Of a DNA stretch of 64,000 bases, positions 42,967 to 52,902 are shown piece by piece. The stretch is from an uncultured Winogradskyella sp. (GTDB lineage: Bacteria > Bacteroidota > Bacteroidia > Flavobacteriales > Flavobacteriaceae): the NCBI RefSeq assembly GCF_947501905.1, contig NZ_CANMXL010000002.1, positions 248,001 through 312,000 on the forward strand. Reading direction: 5' to 3'. The notes beneath the pieces are model-generated. The model had not been told where the DNA came from. It was given only the letters and a program-made list of their open reading frames with translations, and made no database searches. Within the stretch, counting starts at the first letter, position 1; each line of letters starts with the position of its first letter. The translations under genes were made by a program, and so were the position numbers.

Positions 42967-44285
42967 TAAAGCATTTCAATTTTTGGTCCTTCTTTTAGTT
43001 TTTTCGATGCCAAATGCCATGATTTTACAACCTGAATTATAATCAAAGGGGATAATATTATAGCTATAAAACTACTTAGCAATAACATAAGTTTTTTACT
43101 CTTGTATCTATAAGGCACAACAGAAATAGGAACCGTTCTTAAAACGGACAATAAGCTTCTTTTTGTACCAAAATAACGCCTGTGAAAATAAAGTACACTT
43201 GGTATTGGTCTTGGCTGAAATAGATTTTTTGTACGAAATGCATCCCAACTTCCCATCTCTCGTAAACCTCCAGAGTCCACTTTTAAGTGTAAACGTTTTG
43301 CATAAGGATTTGAGATATTTTTATAACCATTTAAAAAAGCTCGAAGCCCAAACTCGCCATCTCCCATGCGTTGCTTCTCAAACTGTCTATCGAATAATCC
43401 AATATTTTTAAAAATGTCTTTTTTCAATAGTACATTACCAGTATCTAACTGGTCGCTAATCTTAAAATAGGCATAATGAGCTGGCACTTTGTCTCCAACT
43501 TTTGAAATTGACACACCAGAAGAGATATCTGCGTTAAAAAAGTCTAAGGTTTTTAGATGCTGACTTATCCAATTGTTCTCAATACGACTATCATCATCAA
43601 ATAACAAAATATACTCACCTTTAGATTGTTTAATGGCATTATTTCGAGCTAACCAAAGGGCTTTTTCTTCTTGGAATTCAGACTTTAAATCTAAATTAAA
43701 ACCTTTATAAAACTCTGCTTGATAAGGTTCAGATTGGTCAATAACTATTACTTCAAAATTGGTGTAATCTTGAAGCTCTAAATCTTTCAAAACATCTTTC
43801 AGGTAATCATAGCGGTTTAGCGTTGGAATAATAACAGAAATTAATGGCTGCGCTCTTAAAAGCTGACTTCCAAAATTTTGATATTCATTATACTTTACAA
43901 TTTCGTTCCCAAAAACATAACGTTTAATATGTCTAGTTTTAATAAATCCTGAAATCTCCCTTAGAGGGTTTTTCAAGCTTAAAATCCTAATTAAACACAC
44001 ATAAAACACCCAAGCTTTACTGAAATATTTTCTCGAAAATATATAATTATCAAAAACAGATAACTTAACAGTTTCAGTAATAGCTTTAGAAAAATTTATG
44101 TATCCATTCTGAATAGCTCGCCATGATTGGTCATATTGTTTAGCTTCTTGAGATTTGTATCTGATATCTTCTTCGAATTGAGATGAAATCTTAGCATCAA
44201 CTTTTGGAAAAATCAAATTTCCATTTTTGATTTTTAATCCAAAATAATGGGTTGGCTGCAAATATTTAAGGAAACTAAACAGCAT
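42966..44285 (-). CDS. Glycosyltransferase family 2
   Basis: 439 residues. The GT-A domain begins at about 150 (SVIIPTLNRYDYLKDVL) and carries the metal-binding acidic cluster LLFDDDSRI. The N-terminal 140 residues are not recognised. The C-terminus ends in a hydrophobic stretch (LLLSSFIAIILSPLIIIQVV) that should anchor it to the membrane. It overlaps the FkbM gene by 11 bases. Confidence 0.85.
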   Translation of the reverse strand: MLFSFLKYLQPTHYFGLKIKNGNLIFPKVDAKISSQFEEDIRYKSQEAKQYDQSWRAIQNGYINFSKAITETVKLSVFDNYIFSRKYFSKAWVFYVCLIRILSLKNPLREISGFIKTRHIKRYVFGNEIVKYNEYQNFGSQLLRAQPLISVIIPTLNRYDYLKDVLKDLELQDYTNFEVIVIDQSEPYQAEFYKGFNLDLKSEFQEEKALWLARNNAIKQSKGEYILLFDDDSRIENNWISQHLKTLDFFNADISSGVSISKVGDKVPAHYAYFKISDQLDTGNVLLKKDIFKNIGLFDRQFEKQRMGDGEFGLRAFLNGYKNISNPYAKRLHLKVDSGGLREMGSWDAFRTKNLFQPRPIPSVLYFHRRYFGTKRSLLSVLRTVPISVVPYRYKSKKLMLLLSSFIAIILSPLIIIQVVKSWHLASKKLKEGPKIEML

Positions 44286-45129
44286 GATTTTCTAAATTTT
44301 TTGGGACACAGAAAATATTTAGTGGTAATGCTTCATGAGTATCAAAGACATTTAGCTTCATATCGTAAATTCTGTAGTCTAGCTCTTTAAAAAACTCTAC
44401 AATGCGCATATCATCATTAGTTTCTACAATGACTATAGAATTATTCTGCTTTAATAGATTAATAGCTCCTTTTAAAATATCTAGCTCTATGCCGTCAACA
44501 TCAATTTTTATTAGATCTACTTGCTGAATATTTTCCGTATTTAGAAAACTTTCCAAAGTTACCATCTCTACGTCATAAGTCTCAATAGCAGTATCCATAG
44601 ATTGGGCATTTGAAGAAAAATTACTTGCGTTAATTGTTATGGTTTCATTTTCGGCTCCAACTGCAAGATTATATACCTTAAAATTACGTTTAAAATGTAC
44701 ATTTGCTTCAATCGTCTTTGTGATAGATGCAAATAGATTTTTGTTAGGCTCAAATGCCAATACTTTACCATTTTTTGCAATTGAATCCGCCCATACAGCT
44801 CCTAAATATCCAAAATTAGAACCTACATCTAATACCGTTAAATTATTTCTATTTGATTTGTATTGTTCGATTAAAAAAAAACTATTACGAAGCACCGTAT
44901 TTTCTGTTCCCAAGCGTTTTGCTTTAGATGCCATTTTTATGGAAGCCACGAATTGAAAATTGACTTTATAGTTTCCATAAACTCTGTTTACTACAACTTT
45001 TGCTGTTTTAAATCCTTTTGAATCATATAACAAGTACCTTCTAAACCCTTTAAGCCATTTAGATTTTCCGATTTTAAGTCTTAAATCTTTAGGAATTGTA
45101 TCGTATATTTTGACTAAAAGGTTATTCAT
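44275..45129 (-). CDS. FkbM family methyltransferase
   Basis: 284 residues. The SAM-binding motif VLDVGSNFGYLGAVWA (about 99-114) and the later VDLIKIDVDGIELDILKGA are characteristic of FkbM O-methyltransferases. It probably methylates a sugar hydroxyl in the glycan. It overlaps both neighbours (11 and 8 bases). Confidence 0.9.
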   Translation of the reverse strand: MNNLLVKIYDTIPKDLRLKIGKSKWLKGFRRYLLYDSKGFKTAKVVVNRVYGNYKVNFQFVASIKMASKAKRLGTENTVLRNSFFLIEQYKSNRNNLTVLDVGSNFGYLGAVWADSIAKNGKVLAFEPNKNLFASITKTIEANVHFKRNFKVYNLAVGAENETITINASNFSSNAQSMDTAIETYDVEMVTLESFLNTENIQQVDLIKIDVDGIELDILKGAINLLKQNNSIVIVETNDDMRIVEFFKELDYRIYDMKLNVFDTHEALPLNIFCVPKNLENHAV

Positions 45130-46291
45130 AAAAATCTATAAAAGATTGTATCTGACGCTTAATTGCAAAATCATTTAAAACCCTTTTTCTAGCTTTAGTT
45201 CTTATAGCTTTCAAAGCTAGCGCATCCATATTTAAAACCCTAAAAATAGTTTCAGTTAATGCTTTTGGATTTCGCTTAGGAACAACCCAACCTGTCTCAT
45301 TATCTAAGACGTTTTCTGGTAAAGCGCCACCATCAGAAACTACACATAAACAATTCATAGCTTGGGCTTCTAAAACAGCATTACAAAAGCCTTCGGATTG
45401 ACTATACTGAATATACAAGTCAGTACTTTCTAATCGATTTAATGTCTCTTGATGCGATAATTTGCCAACAAAACTTACAGAGTTCTCTAGTCCTAACTCA
45501 TGTACAGCAAAACGCAACGATTCGTATTCTGTTCCAGTACCGATGATTTGGTATTTGAATTTAATGTCTTTGGATTTTAATAATGTTAAAGCTCGAAGTG
45601 TATAATCCAATCCTTTTATCCAATGTAATCGTGCAATAGTTGTAATGTGTATTAGCTTTGTTTTATCTATTTGCTTTTCTATATCATTTTCAAAAAGTGA
45701 TGTCTTTATAGCTGGAGTAATGATAGTCGTTTTGGTAGCATCTAGCATTCCATTAGCTTTAGCTTTGGCTAACATATATTTTGAGATAGTATGAACCTTA
45801 TCTACATTTTTCCAAACTAAATTATAACAATTTGGATTTTTTAGTGGATAGACATCCATATCATAGCCACGACAGCTCACAGCCATCTTTGCTCCGATAC
45901 TTTTGGCTACATGCTCACTTTCTATAGCTAATGTTGTAAAACCAAAGTGCAACCAATTTATATCTGCTTTAAGCAAATGTGAGTTGGTATATACATTCTT
46001 AAAAACTTGTGCCTTTGAGCGACCTGCTGATTTTTCAAGTTTAATAAAAGTTAGAACTCGTTTTAAACTAAACAATAAGCCCAGTAATACAAATGCTGTC
46101 TTAAAAAGTTGAATAACCTTGGTTTTACTGACTTTTGGAGCAGAATAAACTTTACAGTTCTTATAGCCCGAAGAATTGTCTCGCACATAAAGCTCTACTG
46201 TATAGCCATACTCTGAAAGTCCCTTTATTTTTGAATTAAAAAAGGTTTCAGAATACGATGGTGGCTGAGCTAGTACAATACCTATCTTCAT
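45122..46291 (-). CDS. Glycosyltransferase family 4
   Basis: 389 residues. Features: ITTIARLHWIKGLDYTLRAL and YSQSEGFCNAVLEAQAMNCLCVVSDGGALPENV. Typical retaining GT-B enzyme. It overlaps its neighbours by 8 and 4 bases. Confidence 0.9.
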   Translation of the reverse strand: MKIGIVLAQPPSYSETFFNSKIKGLSEYGYTVELYVRDNSSGYKNCKVYSAPKVSKTKVIQLFKTAFVLLGLLFSLKRVLTFIKLEKSAGRSKAQVFKNVYTNSHLLKADINWLHFGFTTLAIESEHVAKSIGAKMAVSCRGYDMDVYPLKNPNCYNLVWKNVDKVHTISKYMLAKAKANGMLDATKTTIITPAIKTSLFENDIEKQIDKTKLIHITTIARLHWIKGLDYTLRALTLLKSKDIKFKYQIIGTGTEYESLRFAVHELGLENSVSFVGKLSHQETLNRLESTDLYIQYSQSEGFCNAVLEAQAMNCLCVVSDGGALPENVLDNETGWVVPKRNPKALTETIFRVLNMDALALKAIRTKARKRVLNDFAIKRQIQSFIDFYE

Positions 46292-47397
46292 GTTCTACAT
46301 TTATTCATTTTTAAATACAGTACTTCATGCATTTGTATACTTTTTTCAATATTGTAGTTCTCTGAAGCAATTTCAAACATACGCTTCGCTAATTGTCTTC
46401 TCTCTTCTTGATGCAACTGCGTTACAGATTCTAACTTCTTTTTTAAATCACTGACTGAGCTAGGCTCAAATAACCAATCTTGGAAAGATGATAAAATATC
46501 TTTTACACCAGAAATTCGTGAACCTATAACTACGCGCCCCGATAACATGGCTTCAATGGGTGCAATGGGTTGCCCTTCTTTACGACCTTCGTCCTTTGTT
46601 GGTATAACAAATACATCTGCCAGAGCTAAATACGATTTAATATCCTGCTTCTTTCCAGTGAATATGATATTTGAATTAGCATACTTTTCTTTTAAATTTA
46701 TTGCATAATCAGAAGAATCATCACCAACTATAAATACTTTAATTTTTGAGTTATCGATTTGCTTTACGGCTTCTAATAATATCTCGATGCCCTTTACAGG
46801 TACCAAATTGGCAATACTCACAATAACGAAATCATCTTGATTAATAGAATAACCATCTGAGCTATTATATCTCTTCTCTAAAATACCAAAATCATTAATG
46901 CTTAGTCCTATAGGAATTGATAAAACTTTATTAGTAATATTGGAGAAAAACTGAGCTTCCATATCTGAATTAATCGTCACAATCTTAGAGCTTAATTGCG
47001 AACGCCAACGCCAAGCCTTATTACCCCAACCCATAGCTTTTTTTGTATACACAAAAGGAATACCTGCAAGTTTTGCAGCTAATGGTTCTGTAAAATCACT
47101 ACTCCACTGCCATGAATGAATAATATCGAATTGATGATGCTTAAAAAACTGTTTAATCTTCCAAACTCGAAAAGGCAATGTTATAAAAGGACGATACTTT
47201 GCAGCAACTTTAAAAATATGGATAGGCACATTCAAAGCTTCTACCCGTTTAAAGAATTCGCCTTTGTCATGCGTACAACAAATGTGTGGCTCAAATTTGG
47301 TTTTATCAATGTGCTTCACCAAATCATAAACCACTTTTCCACTACCAGCAGTATCAAAATTTGGTATGGTATATAGAATCTTTATTCGCTTAGCCAT
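46288..47397 (-). CDS. Glycosyltransferase family 4
   Basis: 369 residues with an intact GT-B opening (LYTIPNFDTAGSGKVVYDLVKHI) and IPTKDEGRKEGQPIAPIEAMLSG near the C-terminus. It starts 8 bases inside the asparagine-synthase-like gene. Confidence 0.9.
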   Translation of the reverse strand: MAKRIKILYTIPNFDTAGSGKVVYDLVKHIDKTKFEPHICCTHDKGEFFKRVEALNVPIHIFKVAAKYRPFITLPFRVWKIKQFFKHHQFDIIHSWQWSSDFTEPLAAKLAGIPFVYTKKAMGWGNKAWRWRSQLSSKIVTINSDMEAQFFSNITNKVLSIPIGLSINDFGILEKRYNSSDGYSINQDDFVIVSIANLVPVKGIEILLEAVKQIDNSKIKVFIVGDDSSDYAINLKEKYANSNIIFTGKKQDIKSYLALADVFVIPTKDEGRKEGQPIAPIEAMLSGRVVIGSRISGVKDILSSFQDWLFEPSSVSDLKKKLESVTQLHQEERRQLAKRMFEIASENYNIEKSIQMHEVLYLKMNKCRT

Positions 47398-48775
47398 TGT
47401 TCTGTATTTGATTAAACATAGCTAAGGTTAACAACATATTTACAGAGTGTGCATTTTTTATAGTATCTCGATTGTAAAAACCCTTTATGTGTTTTGTTAT
47501 AAATTCTTCGGGAATTAATTCTGACAGCTTTGAATTTAGTATAACAGTCTCTAATTGTTGTCTATTATTATCACCCAGAAATTGAAGTTCCCAGTTACGC
47601 TGTATGTATGGTCTACCTGATAGTTTTGAAACGGTACGCTTTAATTTATAAATAGCTTTATAACTCAAGGTTTTTATAACACTTGGATTAGTATAGTTAT
47701 ATAAATTATAAGGTCGTTTGTCTTGCCATATTAGAGTTGCTAACTCTGGATTACGCATTTTTATATATTCAATTTGAAGTTGTCTATCTTTCAAAAACGC
47801 CTCAGGAACAGTACAGATAAACTCACACATTCTATTATCGTAATATGGTAATGTTATGGGTTTTGAGTTTTTAAACACTGAAAGATTAACAGATGTCCAT
47901 CTTGGTGCCCAATATTTGGACTTAAATGCTCTGAGTTTTGCATTAGTGTCTTCAATCTTAATAGTGCTTAGTAAATTTGAGATTCTATTTTCAAAATAGG
48001 ATTTAAAATCTCCCTCCAAATCCCATGTTTGCCATAATTTAGAAGCAAATTCTAATCCTCCGCGCTTTAATAGTTTTTTAGTTAAAAATTGAACTTGTTC
48101 TTCATGAGATAGTTTTTCAGTATTATAACTATCAAACATCACGTCGCCCCAATGACCTAGTGAGAAAACATCTCCCATTTTTGAGAACTCCTCTGAAATA
48201 GCCATTTGTCTAGGACTAGTAAAATCTGAATAGCAGTTATTTAGCTTAACTAAATCATCTAGCTTCTCCCATAAATAACCACTTTCAATTTTAAAAGATT
48301 GAAAATCAAAACCGCAGACTTGTGCAATTTGTTTAGCAATTTTGGTTTCGGGATAACCATTTCTATAATCATAACTATATGCTGATACATTGGCTCCTAA
48401 ATGCTTTAATGCTACCGCTTGTGTTCTGCTATCTAATCCTCCAGACAATGGTAAAATAACTTTTTTGTCTTCAATTTGTTCAGCTATAATGGTTTCGAAT
48501 AGTGAAGAGAATTCTTCAAGAGCCTGTTTAAAACTAATATTGCGTGGCGTATAATGCCAATTAAAATAGGTTTCAGACTTTTCTAGAATATTCTCTGAAT
48601 TAATATGATGGATTGAAGCTGGCTTCAGAATTTTTTTATGTGTCCAATAGGTATCACCATCCAAGAAAAACCCAATAGCTGCAAAAACGCAAATGGCTTT
48701 TAAGTCTAACTCGCCATTAGTGTCAATGTAGACTTCTTTAGGTTTTATTGGGATTATTGGGTTGGTGATTTGCAT
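47390..48775 (-). CDS. Asparagine-synthase-like protein lacking the glutaminase cysteine
   Basis: 461 residues. The PPi loop LSGGLDSRTQA (about 110-120) marks the ATP-pyrophosphatase domain of asparagine synthases. The N-terminal 75 residues resemble only the end of the glutaminase domain, and the catalytic Met-Cys start is absent. It is therefore not able to use glutamine itself unless helped. Within this cluster it may amidate a uronic acid or similar group; that is inference. Upstream (48776-48850) no feature is seen. Confidence 0.75.
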   Translation of the reverse strand: MQITNPIIPIKPKEVYIDTNGELDLKAICVFAAIGFFLDGDTYWTHKKILKPASIHHINSENILEKSETYFNWHYTPRNISFKQALEEFSSLFETIIAEQIEDKKVILPLSGGLDSRTQAVALKHLGANVSAYSYDYRNGYPETKIAKQIAQVCGFDFQSFKIESGYLWEKLDDLVKLNNCYSDFTSPRQMAISEEFSKMGDVFSLGHWGDVMFDSYNTEKLSHEEQVQFLTKKLLKRGGLEFASKLWQTWDLEGDFKSYFENRISNLLSTIKIEDTNAKLRAFKSKYWAPRWTSVNLSVFKNSKPITLPYYDNRMCEFICTVPEAFLKDRQLQIEYIKMRNPELATLIWQDKRPYNLYNYTNPSVIKTLSYKAIYKLKRTVSKLSGRPYIQRNWELQFLGDNNRQQLETVILNSKLSELIPEEFITKHIKGFYNRDTIKNAHSVNMLLTLAMFNQIQNNG

Positions 48776-48850
48776 AAATAAACAACTGCTCTAATATAGA
48801 GTTTTTGCAACAATGCTGGAGTATAATATCTTGCACATTGTTAACAGTTT

Positions 48851-50041
48851 TTATTTAACAACTGTGTTATAGAGTTCAATGAATTTTTCAATATTATTGA
48901 CATAATCAAATTCTCGTTTTACAAATTCATGTGCCTGAGAAACCATAGATTTCAATTTATATTCTGGTGTATTATCAAAATCAATTATAGCAGCTTCAAT
49001 AACTTTTGCATCTCGCATTGGCACTAGCCAACCTGTTTCTTTATGTTTTACAACCTCAGCCATACCTCCACAGTTTGTAGAAATCACGGGCAATCCCATA
49101 GCCATAGCTTCTAAGACAACATTTGCGATACCTTCTTCAACACTTGGTAAAAGCAAAACATCTTGATGCTGCAAAGCCTCTAATAATTCTTGTTGACTCA
49201 ATTGACTTTTAAAAGAAACTGCCTCTAAGACATTAAGCTGGCACATTTGAAATAGCAAGGCCTCTGTCGGTCTTTCTGGTCCAATCAAAGTATACTGTAC
49301 ATCATAACCCTTTACTCTTAATTGATGTAAGGCATCAATAGCATATTGGTAGCCTTTTTTCCAATGATTACGACCTACAGATACAACGCGGATAATCTTA
49401 CCTTTTGGTTTCTGATAGGGTTTGTATGTATTAAAAAAGAATTTTGGTGTTGGCGAATAAATGACAGTACTACGACTACTAATATTGCCATATTGCGATG
49501 CTTTTTTTATAATGGTATATGAGACCCCATGAAAAGCATCTACATGAGGAAATAACTCGTTATAAACAGACGCAAATTTAGGCTCTACTACTGGTGTATA
49601 ATTAATGTGAGCACCTCTAAAACTAACTACTAATGGTATATTAAATCTAGTTTTTAAGAACCCATAAGCACCAATATCTTTTGCCCATTGCAAATGCAAA
49701 ATATCTGGCTTATGGAGTAAAATAGGTAAGCATTTAGAAAGCTTCATGAACTTTGAATAGTCCGATGCTTCTTTTTTAACTTCCTCTAAAAGCTGAAATA
49801 ATGCTTTTGGGTTAGAAAAAAATAATTTTATTACTCTGCGTAATGTTATAAAAATGCTTTTCCATTTTGAATTTGGGGTAGAGAAAATTCTAATGTTTTT
49901 TGAAGTATAGTTTACATTTTTTTTCTGAATACCAAATAAAAAAACCTCATGATGTTCTGCAACTCCATTGATGAGACGTTCTATAAAAGACGTACTAGGA
50001 ATATTGCCCGAGAAAATTGCTATTTTAAGTTGTTTGTTCAA
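48851..50041 (-). CDS. Glycosyltransferase family 4
   Basis: 396 residues. VVSVGRNHWKKGYQYAIDAL and PSVEEGIANVVLEAMAMGLPVISTNCGG identify a GT-B family 4 enzyme. Its start overlaps the preceding methyltransferase by 4 bases. It begins a second sub-block separated by a 75-base gap from the asparagine-synthase-like gene. Confidence 0.9.
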   Translation of the reverse strand: MNKQLKIAIFSGNIPSTSFIERLINGVAEHHEVFLFGIQKKNVNYTSKNIRIFSTPNSKWKSIFITLRRVIKLFFSNPKALFQLLEEVKKEASDYSKFMKLSKCLPILLHKPDILHLQWAKDIGAYGFLKTRFNIPLVVSFRGAHINYTPVVEPKFASVYNELFPHVDAFHGVSYTIIKKASQYGNISSRSTVIYSPTPKFFFNTYKPYQKPKGKIIRVVSVGRNHWKKGYQYAIDALHQLRVKGYDVQYTLIGPERPTEALLFQMCQLNVLEAVSFKSQLSQQELLEALQHQDVLLLPSVEEGIANVVLEAMAMGLPVISTNCGGMAEVVKHKETGWLVPMRDAKVIEAAIIDFDNTPEYKLKSMVSQAHEFVKREFDYVNNIEKFIELYNTVVK

Positions 50042-50796
50042 GATTCAGGTTTTTCGAAAACTCCAATTATGGTTGCACTTAAATACTTAGATGGATGCTT
50101 TATTAGATAATTATTAATGCGTCCTTTAAAGATAAAACGCATGCCTTTATGAATTATCTTCTGAAAGAGATTCAGTTTTTGATGTACCGAAAATGGGAAG
50201 CCTCCATAATATTGCAGAGTGTTTACTTGCAGATTATTTCTATTAGCAAACTTGTTAAAAACACTTTGCTTCATACATTTAAGATTATGAATTTTTAGGT
50301 TTTCATAATCACATAAATAGCCATAAATCTTTCTCAAATACCTTTTATTAGGAATCATAATTAGCATCTTTCCTCCCGGCTTTAAATACTTACAATGTAA
50401 ATCTAAAATCTCATCATAGTTTTCAAAATGCTCTATAAAACCATTTGAAACAACATAATCATATAACTGTTCTGGTTGATGCTCTGTAAAGTCTGCTCTA
50501 ATAATCTCATAATCTTTGACTTCCATAGTTTTAAAAGAATCTTCAATTTGAGACACGTTAGAATTATAATCTAGGCATGTTGGTTTAACGCCATATTCTG
50601 AAGCAAGATATGCCAAATAACGCCCAGGGTAACCACCAATTTCTATTAGGGTTTTACCTGTATTCTTTTCTGAAATAAGCTCATCCCAAAAAGATGCATA
50701 AAACGAACACACATTAACTATATGGGCTTTGTCAGTATGCTTAGCCTTATAATAGGTTTCCCAATAGGATTGTGTTGTGAGTTTATTGTCGGACAT
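50038..50796 (-). CDS. Class I SAM-dependent methyltransferase
   Basis: 252 residues with motif I LIEIGGYPGRYLAYLA (about 55-70), post-I acidic residue in PTCLDYN, and motif IV-V (YDYVVSNGFIEHFENY, LKPGGKMLIMIPNKRY). Substrate is probably a glycan sugar, judging by neighbours. One base overlaps the GT2 gene. Confidence 0.85.
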   Translation of the reverse strand: MSDNKLTTQSYWETYYKAKHTDKAHIVNVCSFYASFWDELISEKNTGKTLIEIGGYPGRYLAYLASEYGVKPTCLDYNSNVSQIEDSFKTMEVKDYEIIRADFTEHQPEQLYDYVVSNGFIEHFENYDEILDLHCKYLKPGGKMLIMIPNKRYLRKIYGYLCDYENLKIHNLKCMKQSVFNKFANRNNLQVNTLQYYGGFPFSVHQKLNLFQKIIHKGMRFIFKGRINNYLIKHPSKYLSATIIGVFEKPES

Positions 50797-51785
50797 TAAA
50801 TGTATCTATACTGATGGATATTTGGACTCAACAATTTACGTCTTACTTTGTACATAAATTGAAATATTGGTCTTCGGTTTTTAAAAGGTAGTCGTATTAC
50901 CAATTGCAAAATTAAAAGTTCAAAATGTTTTATAAGCGATTTGGTTGTTTTTTTTGAAGCTTTTACCAAATCTATACTCTCTTTTTTGTAACCTGTAAGA
51001 TTGACTCGCATTGCAGCATGAAACATGCGTTCTGCTAATGGATTAGCATATATTTTTTGTTTCAATAAACCTTTTTCTTTGAGTTGAGATTGCATTCCTA
51101 GATTTAAATCTAAACAATCGTTAACAAAACGAGGGTGATTCCTTTCCAAACCACTAGCATTAGATAATCCACCGTCAGGATTATCAAAAACAAGGTTTAC
51201 CATAATTTTATTTTCAAAATGCACTTGACCTCTATTATTTATAGCAACTTCAAAATCATGAAATACATCTTCTCCATTAAACAAACTTGACCAGTATTTT
51301 CCTCTTTGGTAATCCCACAAAGGTGCAGATGTATGCCATTTTCTAACTTCAAGTACATTTTTGAGTAAATCATCAAACTGATTTCTATTCAATTTTGGAC
51401 GGTGCAATTTCTTTGGATTACCATCAATCATACTCAATCCATAGGTCATTATTACAGTAGGATTCTCATCGAGAATTTTAACTTGTTGTTCTAATTTTTC
51501 TGGTAATAATTCGTCTCCAGCATCTAAATATTGAATGTATTTTCCATTAGATTTCTCCAAACCTAATTGTCTTGCCAATCCTGGACCTTCATTTTCTTTA
51601 TCAAAGAACTGAATAGAATTATTTTCTTTGAATATCGATTTCACGGCCTCATAATCCACCTCAGAGCCATCATTAACAATAATAACCTCAATATTAGAAT
51701 ATGTTTGGGTAACTACAGACTTTACAGAACGCTCCAATTGCTTTGGGTTATTATATGTTGGTATGATTACTGAAACCTTATGCAT
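50796..51785 (-). CDS. Glycosyltransferase family 2
   Basis: 329 residues. GT-A start VSVIIPTYNNPKQLERSVKSVVTQTY with VNDGSE and the acidic motif YLDAGDELL (one substituted position relative to the usual DxD). Inverting transferase. It overlaps the next GT4 gene by 8 bases. Confidence 0.88.
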   Translation of the reverse strand: MHKVSVIIPTYNNPKQLERSVKSVVTQTYSNIEVIIVNDGSEVDYEAVKSIFKENNSIQFFDKENEGPGLARQLGLEKSNGKYIQYLDAGDELLPEKLEQQVKILDENPTVIMTYGLSMIDGNPKKLHRPKLNRNQFDDLLKNVLEVRKWHTSAPLWDYQRGKYWSSLFNGEDVFHDFEVAINNRGQVHFENKIMVNLVFDNPDGGLSNASGLERNHPRFVNDCLDLNLGMQSQLKEKGLLKQKIYANPLAERMFHAAMRVNLTGYKKESIDLVKASKKTTKSLIKHFELLILQLVIRLPFKNRRPIFQFMYKVRRKLLSPNIHQYRYI

Positions 51786-52896
51786 TTTCAGTAAGCCTTT
51801 TGTATAAATTAATATAGGATTCTGCTTCTGCCTGATTAGTGAATTTGCTATTTACATTAGCAATTGCTGCTTTAGAAAATTGCTGGTATAATGCTTTATC
51901 ATTAATAAGACGCTCTATCTTCACAGCCGCTAAATCACTCTTATAAAACGGAATAGCATAACCAGATTCCTCATTCAATATTGTCTCTGGCATGCCTCCA
52001 GCATCAGATATAATTGCCGGTAAACCAAAAGATTGTGCTTCTATTGTACTTATAGATAATGACTCAGACTTACTTAACTGCAAGTAAAAATCATAGGCTT
52101 TGAGTTGTTTAACATATTCATCATTTTCAACTTTACCTTTTATATTGACGACATCATGTAAACCATATTTGTCAATTATAAAATAAGCTTCGCCTATATC
52201 GTGACCTCTTCCATAAATATCATAGCTAATATTATATCCCTTTTCAATAAGGTTTCTTATTGCACGTAGGTTGCCTTCTATATTTTTTTCCCATGTCATC
52301 CTAAAAGATGATACAATTTTAATTCTATCGTTATCTAATTGCTTTGGCGAATTGTTACTTACTTTTATTGACGCAGGAATGACTTCTATTATGTCCTCGG
52401 AAACTCCCCATTTTTGAAGGTAATTTTTCTGATGCTGACTCATAACCACAAAAGCATCTATTCTATCTGTACTGTTTTTATAAAAATCCAACCATCGTTT
52501 ATCATACCAAGGTCTTAAATATGTATCACTACCTCTAAGTGTTACTATTAGCTTTGGTCTATTAATTTTTTTTAAACTAGAAATTCCATTGAAATACTTA
52601 AACAAAAATGAATGGTGCAGATGTACAATCTGTTTTTTGTTTTTAAGCCATTTTATCTCCCAATATGATAAACCTTTATAAGTATTAGAAAATAATCCAT
52701 AAAAGCGTTCGTATAAACGCTTTTGGAAATAACTTGGCGCTAATTGTACTTTTATTGTTGACTTATAATCGCTTTCTTTTAATCCATTAATCTCTAAATC
52801 AACAGATTTCTCCTCGGCCAATGATTCCACCATATCAGCAATGTATGATTGGTTAAATGCTGGAAAATGCTCGAAAAAGAGATTAACTTTTATCAT
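51778..52896 (-). CDS. Glycosyltransferase family 4
   Basis: 372 residues. VSSFRMTWEKNIEGNLRAI and LSKSESLSISTIEAQSFGLPAIISDAGG define a GT-B family 4 enzyme. N-terminal region begins FFEHFPAFNQSYIADMVESL, as in GT4 enzymes related to exopolysaccharide transferases. Confidence 0.88.
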   Translation of the reverse strand: MIKVNLFFEHFPAFNQSYIADMVESLAEEKSVDLEINGLKESDYKSTIKVQLAPSYFQKRLYERFYGLFSNTYKGLSYWEIKWLKNKKQIVHLHHSFLFKYFNGISSLKKINRPKLIVTLRGSDTYLRPWYDKRWLDFYKNSTDRIDAFVVMSQHQKNYLQKWGVSEDIIEVIPASIKVSNNSPKQLDNDRIKIVSSFRMTWEKNIEGNLRAIRNLIEKGYNISYDIYGRGHDIGEAYFIIDKYGLHDVVNIKGKVENDEYVKQLKAYDFYLQLSKSESLSISTIEAQSFGLPAIISDAGGMPETILNEESGYAIPFYKSDLAAVKIERLINDKALYQQFSKAAIANVNSKFTNQAEAESYINLYKRLTENA

Positions 52897-52902
52897 TTAT
52901 AA

